From positions 23,847,965-23,911,964 of the forward strand of contig CM064632.1 of the NCBI GenBank assembly GCA_032717465.1: a DNA stretch of 64,000 bases, in the 5' to 3' direction. Of the stretch, positions 44,587 through 56,369 are shown in pieces. Below the pieces are notes generated by a model. It did not search any database and had not been told where the DNA came from. It saw nothing but the letters and a program-made list of their open reading frames with translations. The translations under genes and the position numbers were made by a program. Source of the DNA: Coenobita brevimanus. Its lineage: Eukaryota > Arthropoda > Malacostraca > Decapoda > Coenobitidae. Positions within the stretch are counted from its first letter, which is position 1. Each line of letters begins with the position of its first letter.

Positions 44587-46196
44587 ATCCAAGTATAAGT
44601 GGCTGGGGAATGGCTGGGAGAAGGAGGGAGGTGAGAAGACAGGAAGAAATCAGTAGGATAGAAGTTGTGGAAGCAATGAAGAAAGTTAAATTGGAGAAAG
44701 CCCCAGGAATTGATGGAGTGTGTGGTGAAATGTTGAAGCATGGGGGAGAGATAGTAGTAGAATGGATGTGGAAGTTGTGCAGATTGGCTTTGGAGGAAGG
44801 TAGAGTTCTGGAGGATTGGAAGTCAGGTAAAATTATTCCCTTGTACAAAGGAAAAGGGGAAAAAAAAAAGTGTGTGATAATCATAGAGGCATTTGTCTTC
44901 TTAGTATAATAGGAAAAGTGTATGGTAGGATACTTATTGACAGAGTTAGGGAAATAACAGAGGAATTAGTTGGAGAAGAACAGGAAGATGCCTTAGAAAG
45001 GGAAGAGGTTGTGTAGATCAGATATTCATTCTTAGATCTTTAGTGGAAAAGTTTCTTGAGAAGGGAAAGAAGTTGTATGCAGCTTTCATGGATTTGGAGA
45101 AAGCATATGACAGGGTGGATAGACAGGGATTGTGGAAAGTATTAAGAATATACGGAGTAGATGGAAAATTGTTCAATGCTGTGAAGAGTATATATGATGG
45201 TGCTAAGGTTGCAGTGCGTGTGGATGGTGTACTGAGTGAATTTTTCTCTTTGAAGGTTGGGTTGAAACTGGGATGTGTCATGATTCCATGGTTGTTCAAT
45301 CTGTACATGGATGGGGTAATAAAAGAGGTACAAGGTAGGGTAGTGGATGTTGGAGTGGCCATGGTGAGAGAGGGTAGTGTTTGGAAACTCCCTGTACTGT
45401 TGTTTGCAGATGATACTATGGTGTTCAGTGATGACAAAGGGGAGCTGCGAGGCTTGGTGGATGAGTTTAGGAGTGTGTGTAAGAAACGGAATCTAAAGGT
45501 GAATATAGGGAAGAGTAAAGTGATGGTCTTTGATAGAGGTGAAGTCAGTGAATGTACAGCGAGGTTGGATGGTGAGGAATTGGAAAATGTGAGTACGTTT
45601 AAGTACTTGGGTAGTGTGATGAGTAAGGATGGAGTGCTTAAAAGGGTACAGCAGGGAAGAAAGGTTGCTGGTTCCTTGAAAACAGAGATAAGAAACAGGG
45701 AAGTGAGCATGGAAGTGAAAAAGTTACTACATGACAGTATTGTGATACCGACTCTAACGTATGGAAGTGAAGCTTGGACGTTGTTGGAAGGGCACAAGTC
45801 AAGAGTGAGAGCAGTGGAAATGAGTTCTTTAAGAGGAGCCTGTGGAGTCACATGGAGAGGCAGGCTGACAAATGAGGACATAAAGGGGCATTGTGGTGTG
45901 GATGTGGATGTGATAGGAAGGGTAAGGAGGAATACGCTGAAGTGGTTTGGCCATGTGGAGAGGATGGAGGGCGAAAGACTGACGAAGAGAGTGTATGTGA
46001 GTGAGGTGGAGGGGGGAGAGGGAGGGGGAGGCCGAGTATGAGATGGAGGGATGGGGTGGAGAGGTATATAAGAGAGGGGGGTGTGAGTTGGAAGCAGGGC
46101 AGTGAAATGGTGGGGGACAGGGCGACGTGGAGGCTATTTGTTTGTGGCCACCCCGAACGAGATTGAGGCGTCTGGCAATAGATAGATAGATAGATA
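44587..46196 (+). pseudogene. RTE-like LINE nested in the jockey LINE
   Basis: This 1.61 kb copy is 5'-truncated and flanked by the 13 bp duplication GACGATTCCGGTG (44574-44586, 46197-46209). It carries ISRIEVVEAMKKVKLEKAPG, IIPLYKGKGE, AFMDLEKAYDRVDRQ, a GLKLGCVMIPW motif (normally GLKQGC.MSPW), LLFADDTMVFSDDKG with an intact FADD, PTLTYGSEAWTLLEGHKS, FGHVERM and EVEGG. Frames: 44610-44909, then shifts, then 45043-46041. Fifteen bases of the GLEGEV region are missing. The 3' UTR ends GGCGTCTGGCAAT plus GATA repeats (46174-46196). It is the best RT frame of this family in the window. Confidence 0.92.
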
Positions 46197-46798
46197 GACG
46201 ATTCCGGTGCTGTTCGTCCATCACTTCCCCCCTCTGACTTCCTCATGGCTGACATTAAAATTTCTTCAGCTGATGTATTTTCTGCCATCACTGGCCTTAA
46301 TACTAACAATGCATACGGGCCTGATGGAGTCCCTCCTGTTGTCTTCAAGAACTGTGCTTCTGTGCATACACCCTGCCTAGGTAAACTCTTTCACCTTTGT
46401 CTTTCAATTTGTACCTTTCCTTCTTTGCTGGAAGTTTGCTCTCATTCAGCCAGTCACAAAGAAGGGTGACCATTTCCAACCCTCTAACTATCGTCCAGTT
46501 GCTTTAACATCCCGTGTCTCAAAAGTTTTCGAGTTAATTCTTAACAGAAAAATTTTAAAGCATCTCTCCTATCACAACCTTCTTTCTGATCGTCAGTATG
46601 GGTTCCGTCAGGGATGCTTCACTAGCGATCTTCTCACCTACCTTTCAGACTCCTGGTCATCCTCCTTTCAGGACTTTGGCGAAAGTTTTGCCATTGCACT
46701 TGGCATCTCAAAGGCTTTCGATCGAGTCTGGCATAAATCTTTATTTTCCAAACTGTCCTCTTACGGTTTCTATCCTTCTATCTGTGCCTTCATCTATA
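46197..46798 (+). pseudogene. Jockey LINE, N-terminal RT
   Basis: Resumes after the nested LINE: DIKISSADVFSAITGLNTNN, AYGPDGVPPVVFKNC, then ALIQPVTKKGD in a shifted frame, SNYRPVALTS, LLSDRQYGFRQG and SKAFDRVWHKSLFSKLSSYG. These are jockey RT motifs up to and including the first catalytic aspartate region. The normal acidic residue before SKAFDR is changed (ALGISKAF). The frame ends at CAFIY, where a SINE is inserted. Confidence 0.88.
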
Positions 46799-47125
46799 GA
46801 GGGATGCGCTGGCTCAATCAGTAGAGAGGTGGCCTACAGACCTACCGGACCCAGGTTCAAATCCTGGCTGGGGCAGGGAACAGTTTAAGGATTTGAATTT
46901 CATAAAAAGCAGACTTTACTGATCTACCAGAAGACCCGCCGACATGTCGTAAAAATACCCTCGCTAATACCAATACACCAGTCCTGTATGAGACAGCCCT
47001 AGCATGTATTCAATATGGACGGTGGGTGTTAGCGCCGAAGTGGTGACATGTAGAGGTGTATGATATGTAGGAGGACTACTGGGCCTTGGAAGCAGGCTGT
47101 GAAGCCTATGCCCAGACTCGAGCAC

Positions 47126-47159
<34 letters not shown>
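46799..47159 (+). mobile_element. tRNA-derived SINE, copy 2, nested in the jockey LINE
   Basis: Collinear with 18063-18404. The A box reads TGGCTCAATCAG (one change from the first copy), and the B box is GGTTCAAATCC. The body is followed by a 30 bp A tail. It splits the jockey text between TTCATCTATA and AGCTTCCTTTCTGG. I see no clear long target duplication. Confidence 0.9.
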
Positions 47160-47162
<3 letters not shown>

Positions 47163-48245
47163 TCCTTTCTGGCCATTCTACTGTATAACCGCTGTTGTAG
47201 ACGGCCATCGTTCTTCTCCTAGATCTATCAACAGTGGTGTTCCTCAGGGCTCTGTCCTATCACCTTTTATTCATCAATGACTTTCTAAGCTGTACATCTA
47301 ACCCTATCCACTCGTACACTGGTGATTCCACCCTTCACCTTTCCATTAGGTTCTCACAACATCCATCTCAGCAGTTACTTCAACAAACAAGGGATGATGC
47401 TATGGCACACCTAATGTCTGACTTGGCTCGTATCTCTGACTGGGGTAAAAATAATCTTACTGTTTTTAATGCATCAAAAACTCAGTTTTTACACCTGTCA
47501 ACCCGACACAATCTTCCCCAGGAGTACCCACTAATGTTTAATAATATCAAGCTCAATCATGCATCATCCTTGAACATGCTTGGGGTTTCATTCACTCGGG
47601 ACTTCTCTTGGAAAGATCCTATTGCATCTCTTGTAAAATCTGCTTCCACGAGATTGGGTGTGCTAAGCTGACTGCGTACCTTCTTTACCCCTGCACAATT
47701 GTTGACTCTATACAGGAGTTTTATTCGCCCCTGTGTGGAGTACAACTCTCATGTGTGGGGAGGATCCCCACATACAGCTCTTCTCAATTGGGTGGAGTCA
47801 AAGGCTTGTCGTCTCATTAACTCGCCTCCTCTTACTGGCTCCCTTCAACCTCTGTCTCTTCTCCGCAATGTTGCATCTTTATCTCTTTTCTATTGCTACT
47901 TCCATGGTCACTGTTCCTCTGAACTGTCTCCTTGCATCCCTCCACCTCTACGACGAGTGCGTAGCACCCGTCTAGCAACAAACTCTCATCCTTTTTCTGT
48001 CCAACGCTCTAATGCAAGAGTTAACCGTTACTCCCAGGCCTTCATTTATGCAACAGGTCATCTCTGGAACTGTCTCCCTCTGTCTGTATTTCCTATTTCC
48101 TATGATCTCCAATCTTTCAAACGCAGTATGTCCAGGTATCTCGAAATGAACAGATCTTGAATTTGGCTCTCTTTTGTTTTGTTTTTTTCTTGGAAGGAAC
48201 GGTCTGCGGGCTCCTGGTCTTTGGTTCCTTCTTTCTTGCATAAAA
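47160..48245 (+). pseudogene. Jockey LINE, RT C-terminal part and 3' end
   Basis: AVVDGHRSSPRSINSGVPQG, SVLSP, then INDFLSCTSNPIHSYTGDST: the catalytic YADD reads YTGD, so the enzyme is inactive. It continues FNASKTQFLHLSTR, LGVSFTRDFSW, then in a second frame SFIRPCVEYNSHVWGGSP and LWNCLPLSVFPISYDLQSFK, and stops after EMNRS at about 48160. A short 3' UTR ends with ATAAAAAAAAG near 48245. Confidence 0.88.
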
Positions 48246-48378
48246 AAAAGACTATCCAGGTGTAATGTGTTGCATAAATCGCTAAGTAAGAGCTGTTAAG
48301 CATTATCTAAACCCCAAACTACGGTATCTATTTCTGTCTTTCCATTTTTAATGTCTCAATACTATATATTCCTACATA

Positions 48379-48380
<2 letters not shown>

Positions 48381-48450
<70 letters not shown>
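48381..48450. repeat. CT microsatellite
   Basis: About 70 bp of CT. Confidence 0.97.
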
Positions 48451-48454
<4 letters not shown>

Positions 48455-48603
48455 ACCAGCACGCCATGTATTGAGTCGCCAGAGTATATACGCGCAGACC
48501 CCAACATAAATAAGAGAGTTGTGACGCAGTCGAGGCTCGTATCGGAAAATGATATATGAAAAATTCTCTCCGGGTCAAAGGGATGGTTTGGGAGTGGTAT
48601 TGC

Positions 48604-48607
<4 letters not shown>

Positions 48608-48641
<34 letters not shown>
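48608..48641. repeat. GA microsatellite
   Basis: About 33 bp of GA. Confidence 0.94.
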
Positions 48642-48644
<3 letters not shown>

Positions 48645-48881
48645 ACCAGGAGGAAAACACTAATGGATAGATTGTCCTCCCCCCTCCACCACCACACACA
48701 TACATCTTCCTCCTCTCGATTTCTCTCTGCACTTCGTCTTTATTTGTTTTCACTTCCCTCTCGCTCCCTCCCTCCCTATCTTTTCCTTCCCTCTTTGGAG
48801 ACAGAGAGAGGGAAGAGATAGGAAGAGGAGGAACAAGGAAACAAGCAAAGACGAGGTTCAGGGAAATCGCGAGAAGAGGGA

Positions 48882-49020
<139 letters not shown>

Positions 49021-49082
49021 GGTAGAAAAGGGAGAATCATCCACCTTTCATCACAGTTTTCCATATGGTTGGAAAAAAAAAT

Positions 49083-49085
<3 letters not shown>

Positions 49086-49143
<58 letters not shown>
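49086..49143. repeat. CT microsatellite
   Basis: About 58 bp of CT. Confidence 0.96.
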
Positions 49144-49148
<5 letters not shown>

Positions 49149-49239
49149 AGTGACCTTATGTTTTAATGTCACTACCCCGACTCTCTGGTTAGCACACCTT
49201 TAAGGCCATTTTCGTTTTTAATTAATATTGTGATGGTCC

Positions 49240-50425
49240 TAATTATTATTATTATTATTATTATTTAGTGCTACGATATATTAGTCACTATCGTCATCGT
49301 CAGTAGTAGTAGTAGTAGTAGTAGCAGCAGCATTAGTAGTTGTAGTAGTAGTAGTATCTGAAAGTGTTGGTGTTGGAAGTTTCACTGAGGTAGGTGAGGA
49401 ACCATTCCAATCACAAGGGAATAATTATATTACCAGTGGTGATGGGGTACTGGCAGTGTTGTGGTGGTGGCGTTGGTGGTGTGGTAATGGTGTGGTGTGG
49501 GGGAGTAGGTGTAGTGGTGTGGTGGAGTAGATGTCGTGAATGAGGTAGGGTACATGTGATGAGTGTGGTGATATTGTGATGGGCTGTGGTGAGGGTGGTG
49601 GTTGTAATGGTGGTGGTGTGGCGCAAATAAGAGTTAGAGCGACGGTGTACTGGAAATGTGGTGAGTTGTGGTGGTGGTAGGGTGGTGGGCTGTGGTGGTG
49701 GTAGTGTGGTGGGTTGTGGTGGCGATGGCTGTGTAACAGACTCGATGTGGTGTTGGTGGTGCGGTAGGTTGTGGTGGTGGTAGTTGTGATGTAGAAGACT
49801 AAATGTGGTGTTGGTAGTGTGGAGGGTTGTGGTGGTGGTTGCTGTGGTGTAAGCTTGACTGCGTGTGGTGTTGCTAGTGTGGTGGGTTGTGGTGGTGGTG
49901 GCAGTTCTGTAGTAAATTGCGTGTGGTGTTGGTTGTGTGGTGGGTTGTGGTGATGGTGTTCGTCATGTGGTAGGTTGTGGTGGTGCGGTTGGGTGTGGTC
50001 TTGTGCAGTCGTTTGACCGATGATTTTTGACGTACAGACATTCAGCCGATGGATGGATGATGACAGAACGATGATTTGACCGAGAGACGTTATGACTTAC
50101 AGGAACTTTCGCCAACATGACGTTAAGCCGATCGGACGGCTGGCTGAAGGAAACTATTTTGTGGTGGTGGTGGTGGTGATGGTTATATAGTTACGATGGT
50201 TGAATCTGGTGGAGTATGGTCAAGAGGGTGTTGTGGTGGTGATGGTTACTGGAGTGATGGAGTGAGGGTGTGGTCAAAATTCTGTTGTGACTGTGGTGGT
50301 GGTGGTGATAGTACTTGGTGTGGTGGGATGTGGATTTTTGTGATGAACGTGTTGTGGCTGTGGTGGTGGTGATGGTGTTTGGTGTGGTGGAGATCTGATA
50401 AATCTGTGGTATGGATAACGAGGGT
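49240..50425 (+). repeat. GTGGTG-rich minisatellite region
   Basis: Starts with ATT and AGT triplet arrays (49243-49266, 49302-49355). From 49440 the plus strand is built of TGTGGTGGTGG, GTGTGGTGGGTTGTGGTGG and GTGGTGTTGG words in loose units of about 60-80 bp up to about 50400, with an unrelated insert at about 49995-50160. Many closely spaced GG runs would allow two-tetrad G-quadruplexes. No gene. Confidence 0.8.
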
Positions 50426-50429
50426 GATG

Positions 50430-51272
50430 AATTATTCTCTAGATCGTAGGATGGTTTTGGCAATTGGTCGTTATAACATTTGTTGTCGACCACTCAAATT
50501 ATGGATCAGATTTCGCTTTATAAAGTGAACATGGTTCTTACTCTCAGTTCTATACATATATAATAAATGAGAAATACATGAAGTATATTTCGAGGGATAA
50601 AAATCAACAATATATAAAAAGAACAAAAAGTTATACAATGGCAATGCCATTCCAGTGGGGGTAATATTCAGAGGCTATTCAGACTAGGGGGTGCAGAATA
50701 CACCCAGATTTCTGCCATTCGATAAGCAGTGGAAAGAAAATTGGCTGTCAAACCAGCCCACTTTGGTATCACGAAATATGGAAGTTGCCAAGTGGAAGGG
50801 CCATTGTGGAAAATATTCTCGTCGTTTTGGGAGGCTGCCTAACACATCTTCCTCATGAGTTTATTTCTGTATATGGCACATCAACACTCTCAGGCTCCTA
50901 TACCCACTCATAAAAGAATAAAATTAAACTCTTCATTCCGGTGACGTAATATTTTAGTTTGTTCCTGCTGGTTTCGGACGCTTTAATTCAACTTAGGAGA
51001 GAATTTTCGAACTGAAGGGGGGGGGATAGAAATAGCCTGAATCAACCCCTTGCACAGTAAAGGTGAATGAAACAGTTTAAAAAGTTTTCGGGTGGTCAGA
51101 TAATCAAAAATGAAAAACACGTAATCGCAGGGAAGGGGTTAAGAGGATGGATGAAAATACCTGCTATCTCATTTTGCGAAGCAAGGATAAGTGTCATATT
51201 GTTGCCTCTCCCTTCCCCCCATCCATCCTACTCATCCCATCCCCTTTCAACCATAACTACAGGTTTTTCACG
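50430..51272. other. Gene-free stretch
   Basis: No gene. A copy of the dispersed motif (GTGACGTAATATTTTAG...TTTAATTCAACTTAGG) lies at about 50940-51005, followed by an AATTTTCGAACTGAAGGGG block. Confidence 0.5.
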
Positions 51273-52120
51273 TTAACTTGGCCCAGATTTTCGTTCTTCT
51301 GTAGTTTATTTCATGTAACTCTGTGGCAGAAAAACAATATGCTATGGCTCTACTGTTATAAAAGAGACTTTGTAGTTACTTGTAGTGGAGTTATATATAT
51401 ATTAGACTTGTGGACGAGCGGTTGTTATACTTGAGTAGCTTTGTGAGTAGATAATCGTCTTTTCTATTTGTCATGTAGTGACAGGAGAGGTAAAGAATAG
51501 TATGGGACTATTTTTATTTGTCTTGGAAATATTAACAAGTCTCTCACACAGAGCGAAGTATAAAGTAGAGTCCCGCTAGCTATCTCTCTGTCTCGCTCTC
51601 TCTGTCTCTCTCTCAAGTTGCTAAGCCCTTCTTCCTGCGACCTGTCTGTTCTATCGCTAGCTTCCTTCTGACTTCTCTTTCCTAAATTCTGGTGAAACAG
51701 GAGACGTATCACGTGTGTTCCTTGTGATTGGAAAGTTCTAGAAGCCTGTGTGTGAGTATGTGTGTATGTGTGTGTATGGTCAACAAGGCTTTGTTCACCT
51801 GGTGAATTGCTGACAACTAACTGCATCATCTCCTTACTGGCTACTTCGTAATCTGTCGTCAGCTTTTCCTCAGTGTAACTTGCAAGATCATTTCCCATTC
51901 CCAGGCTCGCATAGAGCTGTCTATCTATCTATTTATCTATCTATCTATTATGATTTGTGATTATAATATGGACTCCTAATACTACGTCCATTCCATAGCA
52001 TTTCTTCGCGACTAGCATCATAATTTAGTCTTAATCCAATGTTACAACTCAGCTATCAAGATGGAGAGATGGTAATATTAGGATAGATGGTGTAAAAAAA
52101 AAAAAAAGTTAGAGCAGCCA
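51273..52120 (+). repeat. Dispersed ~200 bp repeat, copy 4, split by an insertion
   Basis: TTAACTTGGCCCAGATTTTC to CTGTGGCAGAAAAACAATA (51273-51340) matches the first half of the copies at 11385 and 18530. ACTAGCATCATAATTTAG, TTACAACTCAGC and AGATGGAGAGATGG (52008-52070) match the second half. About 0.6 kb of other sequence, including the LTR-like segment on minus, lies between the halves. Confidence 0.6.
51590..51900 (-). mobile_element. Diverged third copy of the LTR-like repeat
   Basis: On minus, CATACACACACATACACACA plus CAGGCTTCTAGAACTTTCCA, then CACGTGATACG, corresponds to CATACACACATACACACACA, GGCTTCTACAACATTC and CACGTGACGG at 12362-12420. Identity is much lower than between the 12.2 and 15.3 kb copies. 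It is followed on plus by a TATC array (51920-51950). Confidence 0.45.
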
Positions 52121-52265
52121 TAACCCCCTCCTGTGAATGACCTAACAGCTTTCAGGGGAGTTATCGGACGGGAATGAATATGATTAATTAGTAATGAAGG
52201 TAAAACAATTGCTGCTCTGTTTGACTTACCAATAAAGGTGTGTGAAAGGCAGAAGCTTCACCTAA

Positions 52266-52683
52266 GACATGCCATCCCTCAACACACCCCCAGATAGCAC
52301 ATGCCACCCCTCAACACACACCCACATAACACATGCCACCCCTCAACACACCCCCACATAACACATGCCATCCCTCAACACACCCCCACATAACACATGC
52401 CACCCCTCAACACACCCCCAAATAACACATGCCACCCCTCAACACACCCCCAGATGACACATGCCACCCCTCAACACACCCCCAGATAACACATGCTACC
52501 CCTCAACACACCCCCAGATAACACATGCCACCCCTCAACACACTCCCAGATAACACATGCCACCCCTCAACACACCCCCAGATAACACATGCCACCCCTC
52601 AACACACCCCCAGATAACACATGCCACCCCTCAACACACCCCCAGATAACACATGCCACCCTTCAACACTGCCCCAGATAAGA
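52266..52683. repeat. 32 bp minisatellite, about 13 copies
   Basis: The unit is GATAACACATGCCACCCCTC plus AACACACCCCCA, with single-base variants (AGATGACAC, CATAACAC, AAATAACAC). It is bracketed by diverged direct repeats containing CAGGGG-GTTATCGG (52156 and 52753). Confidence 0.92.
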
Positions 52684-53179
52684 GATGCAGCCCTTAGCAC
52701 TCCCCATTCGCCGAACCCTCCCCACTCCTCCTGTGTGTGGCGTCATGGCTCCCAGGGGCGTTATCGGTCGTAAACAAAACGAGAAATTAAGCGGGGGTTG
52801 GGGCTGCGCATATTTGTGTTGGTGGAGCAATTAGGGTGAATGTGTAACGGAGCTGAAATGTTCCCAAACAAAGAGGGTCATATTACAAGTGCCTTTGAGA
52901 TTTCCTAACATCTATTTACTAATTGCAAGGTACATTTCAATATCATCTGCAGTGTTACTGGTGAAAATAACATCGATATTCAAACATAATAAATAGCACA
53001 CTAGAAAATGCTTCAAGATAAATAACAGACTAAAAAAAATCTTAGGTGTAATATGGCAGTCAAGAGGAACATCAGAGAGTGCAACACCCACGTCCACCAG
53101 TTGGTCTAATGGCTGAACACTTGACTTTACCCTGTGTTCTTGATCCACGACTAATTGCCTTAAAAAAATATATATATCT
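52684..53179. other. Gene-free stretch
   Basis: Apart from the right-hand CAGGGGCGTTATCGGTCG flank repeat, I see no gene or named repeat. Confidence 0.5.
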
Positions 53180-53790
53180 TTGTCTGACCCTTAACACTTC
53201 CACAGTCTGGATAAAATTACTGTAGATCAAATATGATCTTGCTCTGCGACCTTGACCATTGACTTTTCCTTGTGACCTTGGAATTTGAATGACTGTTCTC
53301 AAATTCTTTTCCGTTTATTTTTGCCTTACCTTGAATTTTGCTCCAGCGTTTGCTCTCAATCGGATAAAAACTGAAGTCGATCTTGCCATGTGACCTTGAA
53401 CTCTGACCTATCGTTCTCAAAAACAACAGCTCAACCCATCAGATGATCCCCAAACCTTCCCTCAAAGTTAAGTTCAGATCAAACTGAAGTTGTTTTATTT
53501 TGTTCACAAACAGACACACAGGGTAACTTTAGCCTTGCCCTGTGACCTTGACCTTTGACTGATGGTTCCCAAAATTGAAACCCTTCTTTCTTGCATTACC
53601 CTCAGCCGTTCCTCAAAGTCTGGTCTAAACCGGACAATAACTTTTGTAAGGTGACCTTGCTTGGTCAAATTTTCACCTAGCCTCGTGACCCTGACTTTGA
53701 CCTAATTATTCTTAAAGCAACAGATCAACCAGCTGGCTGACCATCAACCTCCTCCCCCAGCCAGGCATGACTAAAATCGAGTGAAACTGA
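53180..53790 (+). repeat. Degenerate tandem array with TGACCT half-sites
   Basis: It has the same unit type as 21130-21975: TTGCTCTGCGACCTTGACC (53238), GCCATGTGACCTTGAACTC (53385), GCCCTGTGACCTTGACCTTT (53534) and GACCCTGACTTTGACCTAA (53686), with AAATCGGAT-like and GTTCTCAAAA-like spacer blocks. Confidence 0.75.
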
Positions 53791-53802
53791 CCTAGTTATT
53801 TG

Positions 53803-53809
<7 letters not shown>

Positions 53810-53858
<49 letters not shown>
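53810..53858. repeat. AC microsatellite
   Basis: About 49 bp of AC. Confidence 0.96.
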
Positions 53859-53861
<3 letters not shown>

Positions 53862-54151
53862 CATCCACTCCCACTTTCCGTGCGTGGTTGTAATAAATTG
53901 CTAAGAAAAAATGTGTTCTGGTCTCAAATGTCGCCTATAATAGAACACTAAATCACCGGTAAACAGAACGACTCTCTCTTGCTTTAAAAATTACGAAGAA
54001 ATATTGAAGTGTACTGAAGCATAACCATCATTTACTGGAGGGTTTGTTAATATCCCACTCTCCCCTTGCCTGCAATTGGGAAGACTTTTTCCTCTGTAAC
54101 AATTTCTTACAACGTGGTAATTGCATTGCCCTTCCAACCGGAGTGAAGAAG

Positions 54152-54273
<122 letters not shown>

Positions 54274-54554
54274 GTAAGAGTGGTGTGACGTGAGTGCGTG
54301 TGTGTGTGTGTGGTTATGTGCCGTGATGATGGCGTGTGTAAGGGTGTGTAACGAGGGAGGGTGTGGATGTAGCTGTTTGCGTGGTCATGAGTGGTATGGC
54401 CCAGGTGGATAAGGAGGCATGGGTGTGGGTGCGGGTGGTTTGGCGCCAATGAGGGATATGAAAGTAGGTGTGAGTGAATATATATATGGTGATGATGTGG
54501 GTGTAAGGGTAACTAATGTGTAGGTGTGCGGTAAGGACACCATACGAGGCTCTA

Positions 54555-54650
54555 CATCACCCCGTTATCTGGTTTTATGGTAACCACCCAGCGTGGTAAA
54601 TGGTTTTCTGAGTTACAGGATACCATTAGACATGCCAATCAGTGTAAAGC
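54555..54650. repeat. Dispersed repeat, second copy of 218-300
   Basis: GGTTTTATGGTAACCACCCA, GCGTGGTAAATGGTTTTCTG, then GTTACAGG, collinear with 218-280. Confidence 0.5.
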
Positions 54651-55329
54651 CACTTGAAGTGGAAACGAGATTAATAAAATGTGACTAGAAGGAAAGGGAG
54701 AAATAGGAAAAGAGGGCGACAGACAGCGGAAGAATGATAAAGTTGAAAGAAGAGTTAGGCAGCACTACATCAAGTGATGGGATGATGGTCACCTCACGGG
54801 TGTAGGTGTAGCTAATATGTAGGTGTGGCTGTGAACTCTGGGGTATGAACCAAGCCCCGTAACTTCCATCTGCTATTTGTCGGACCGTCCACCACCACCA
54901 TCATTACCGCCCCACCACCGAATAAAAATTCTGGAGTGCATATTCCCCCAATTCCAATAGTGCTCTCTCACGAGTTACGAGGCAGTTAAAGCCGTAAGTA
55001 TAGAGGAAGCAGTTATTGGTAATACTTTAGTGGGCAGGAAATGGCTGCAGCCCCAAGTATGAAATTCCCCTGCAGGGTGAGAAATGAAATCACACTTTCT
55101 TCCACTTTCCCGAGGTTCCAGAGTGGCTCCAGTAAGGGGTAAAAAGTACGGTGAATTATATCATCGTTAAGACTTTTACTGCCATGACGTATTTTATTGG
55201 CTAATTCTTGCAACCTCCAGACGATAGAATCTGGATTTGAAGATTTTTTTGGGGGAGGGCGAGGGGGAAAGAAAGAATCAAGGGCTAGAAGCCCACAAAT
55301 TTGTTCTAAAAAAAGCATGGGGCCCAAAT
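54651..55329. other. Gene-free stretch
   Basis: No gene. A dispersed-motif copy lies at 55181-55232 (ATGACGTATTTTATTGG, CCTCCAGACGATAGAAT). Confidence 0.5.
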
Positions 55330-55560
55330 TCAAGATCCGTTCAAGGTACCTGAAAACACTGCATAAGGAAGACAGGGGGTCATAAGCAGAGGAAAATATA
55401 GACTGCGGAAGACATTCCAGAGTTGACTTGTTGCATACATGAAGACTAAAAGTACTGGTTAAATCTTGCATTAGAGAGCTGGACAGAAACGAGGAGAGAG
55501 CTTACTGCCAAACGGGTACGACGAGCCCGCTGTGATGCAGGAGAGGTGTAAGCAGACAGT
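55330..55560 (-). pseudogene. Jockey LINE C-terminal fragment
   Basis: On minus, FLELSAYTSPASQRARRTRL, then VQLSNARFNQYF, then in another frame LECLPQSIFSSAYDPLS and VFRYLERI. These align in order with ELSPCIPPPLRRVRSTRL, VQRSNARVNRYSQAF, NCLPLSVFPISYDLQSF and MSRYLEMN of the copy at 47930-48155. One frameshift lies near 55470. It is more diverged than the 43-48 kb copy. Confidence 0.75.
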
Positions 55561-56369
55561 TCCAGAAAACACTCCCTTCCCAGTTTAACTCCCCCCAAAA
55601 TCCTCCCCTTTAACCACGGGAAAAAAAAATCCCTTTCTACTCCAATTAAACCTCTACCCCAATTTAAACCCAGAAACCCGTTACCTTTAACCCCGGAAAA
55701 AATGTAACCTCGTAAAACCTCATCACCCTCAACCCTGGAAAATAAAATAACTCTTTCCTTCATTCCTCAACACCTTCCTTCCCTTGAACTACAAGGAAAA
55801 AAAACTAATTCAACCCCGCCAAACAACGCAAGCCCACCTGCCTACCTGGATTTGGCTTCATTAATTAGCTAAACAGTTTTTTCCACGTTTTAAACACATG
55901 TTCAGCACCAGGCCTGATCAGTTTGGTGCTGGCGCCGCATCCGCTAGCCTGATTATACCAGCATTAGCGCTCTGGCCTCCTATGCTGGCACGGTGAAGAA
56001 CTTAAATTATTATATGCATTACTGGGGATGGGTCTGTGCAGGTGTACATAAGGTCTGGGTTTGTTTATTTTTAGGGGTGTGTATGAAAGAGAGAGAGAGA
56101 GAGAGAGAGATTCCAAACACGACAGACACCCCCCGAAAAAAAAACAAAGCTACTGACCAAAGTAAGGTGTTACAGGTATAATTAATAACGAAGTCCTGGC
56201 TCAAACGGTCTTAGAAAAAACAGGACAAAAAAATGAACGCCTATCCCCACCCACCTCTCCTTCAGCAAGAAGAAAAAATAACTAGGGTAGACAAACACAA
56301 CATATGCAAATAAACACCGTATTAATACGGGTACACTGCAACACATACAGGTGAACTGCGACTATACAG
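55561..56369. other. Gene-free stretch with short repeats
   Basis: From 55560 to 55750 TTTAACCCCGGAAAAA-like words recur (55610, 55685, 55730). A GA array lies at 56087-56111. No gene. Confidence 0.5.

Noticed and set aside
52266..52683. CRISPR-like array
   Set aside because: The units are contiguous 32 bp repeats without unique spacers and no cas genes occur. The setting is a eukaryotic genome.
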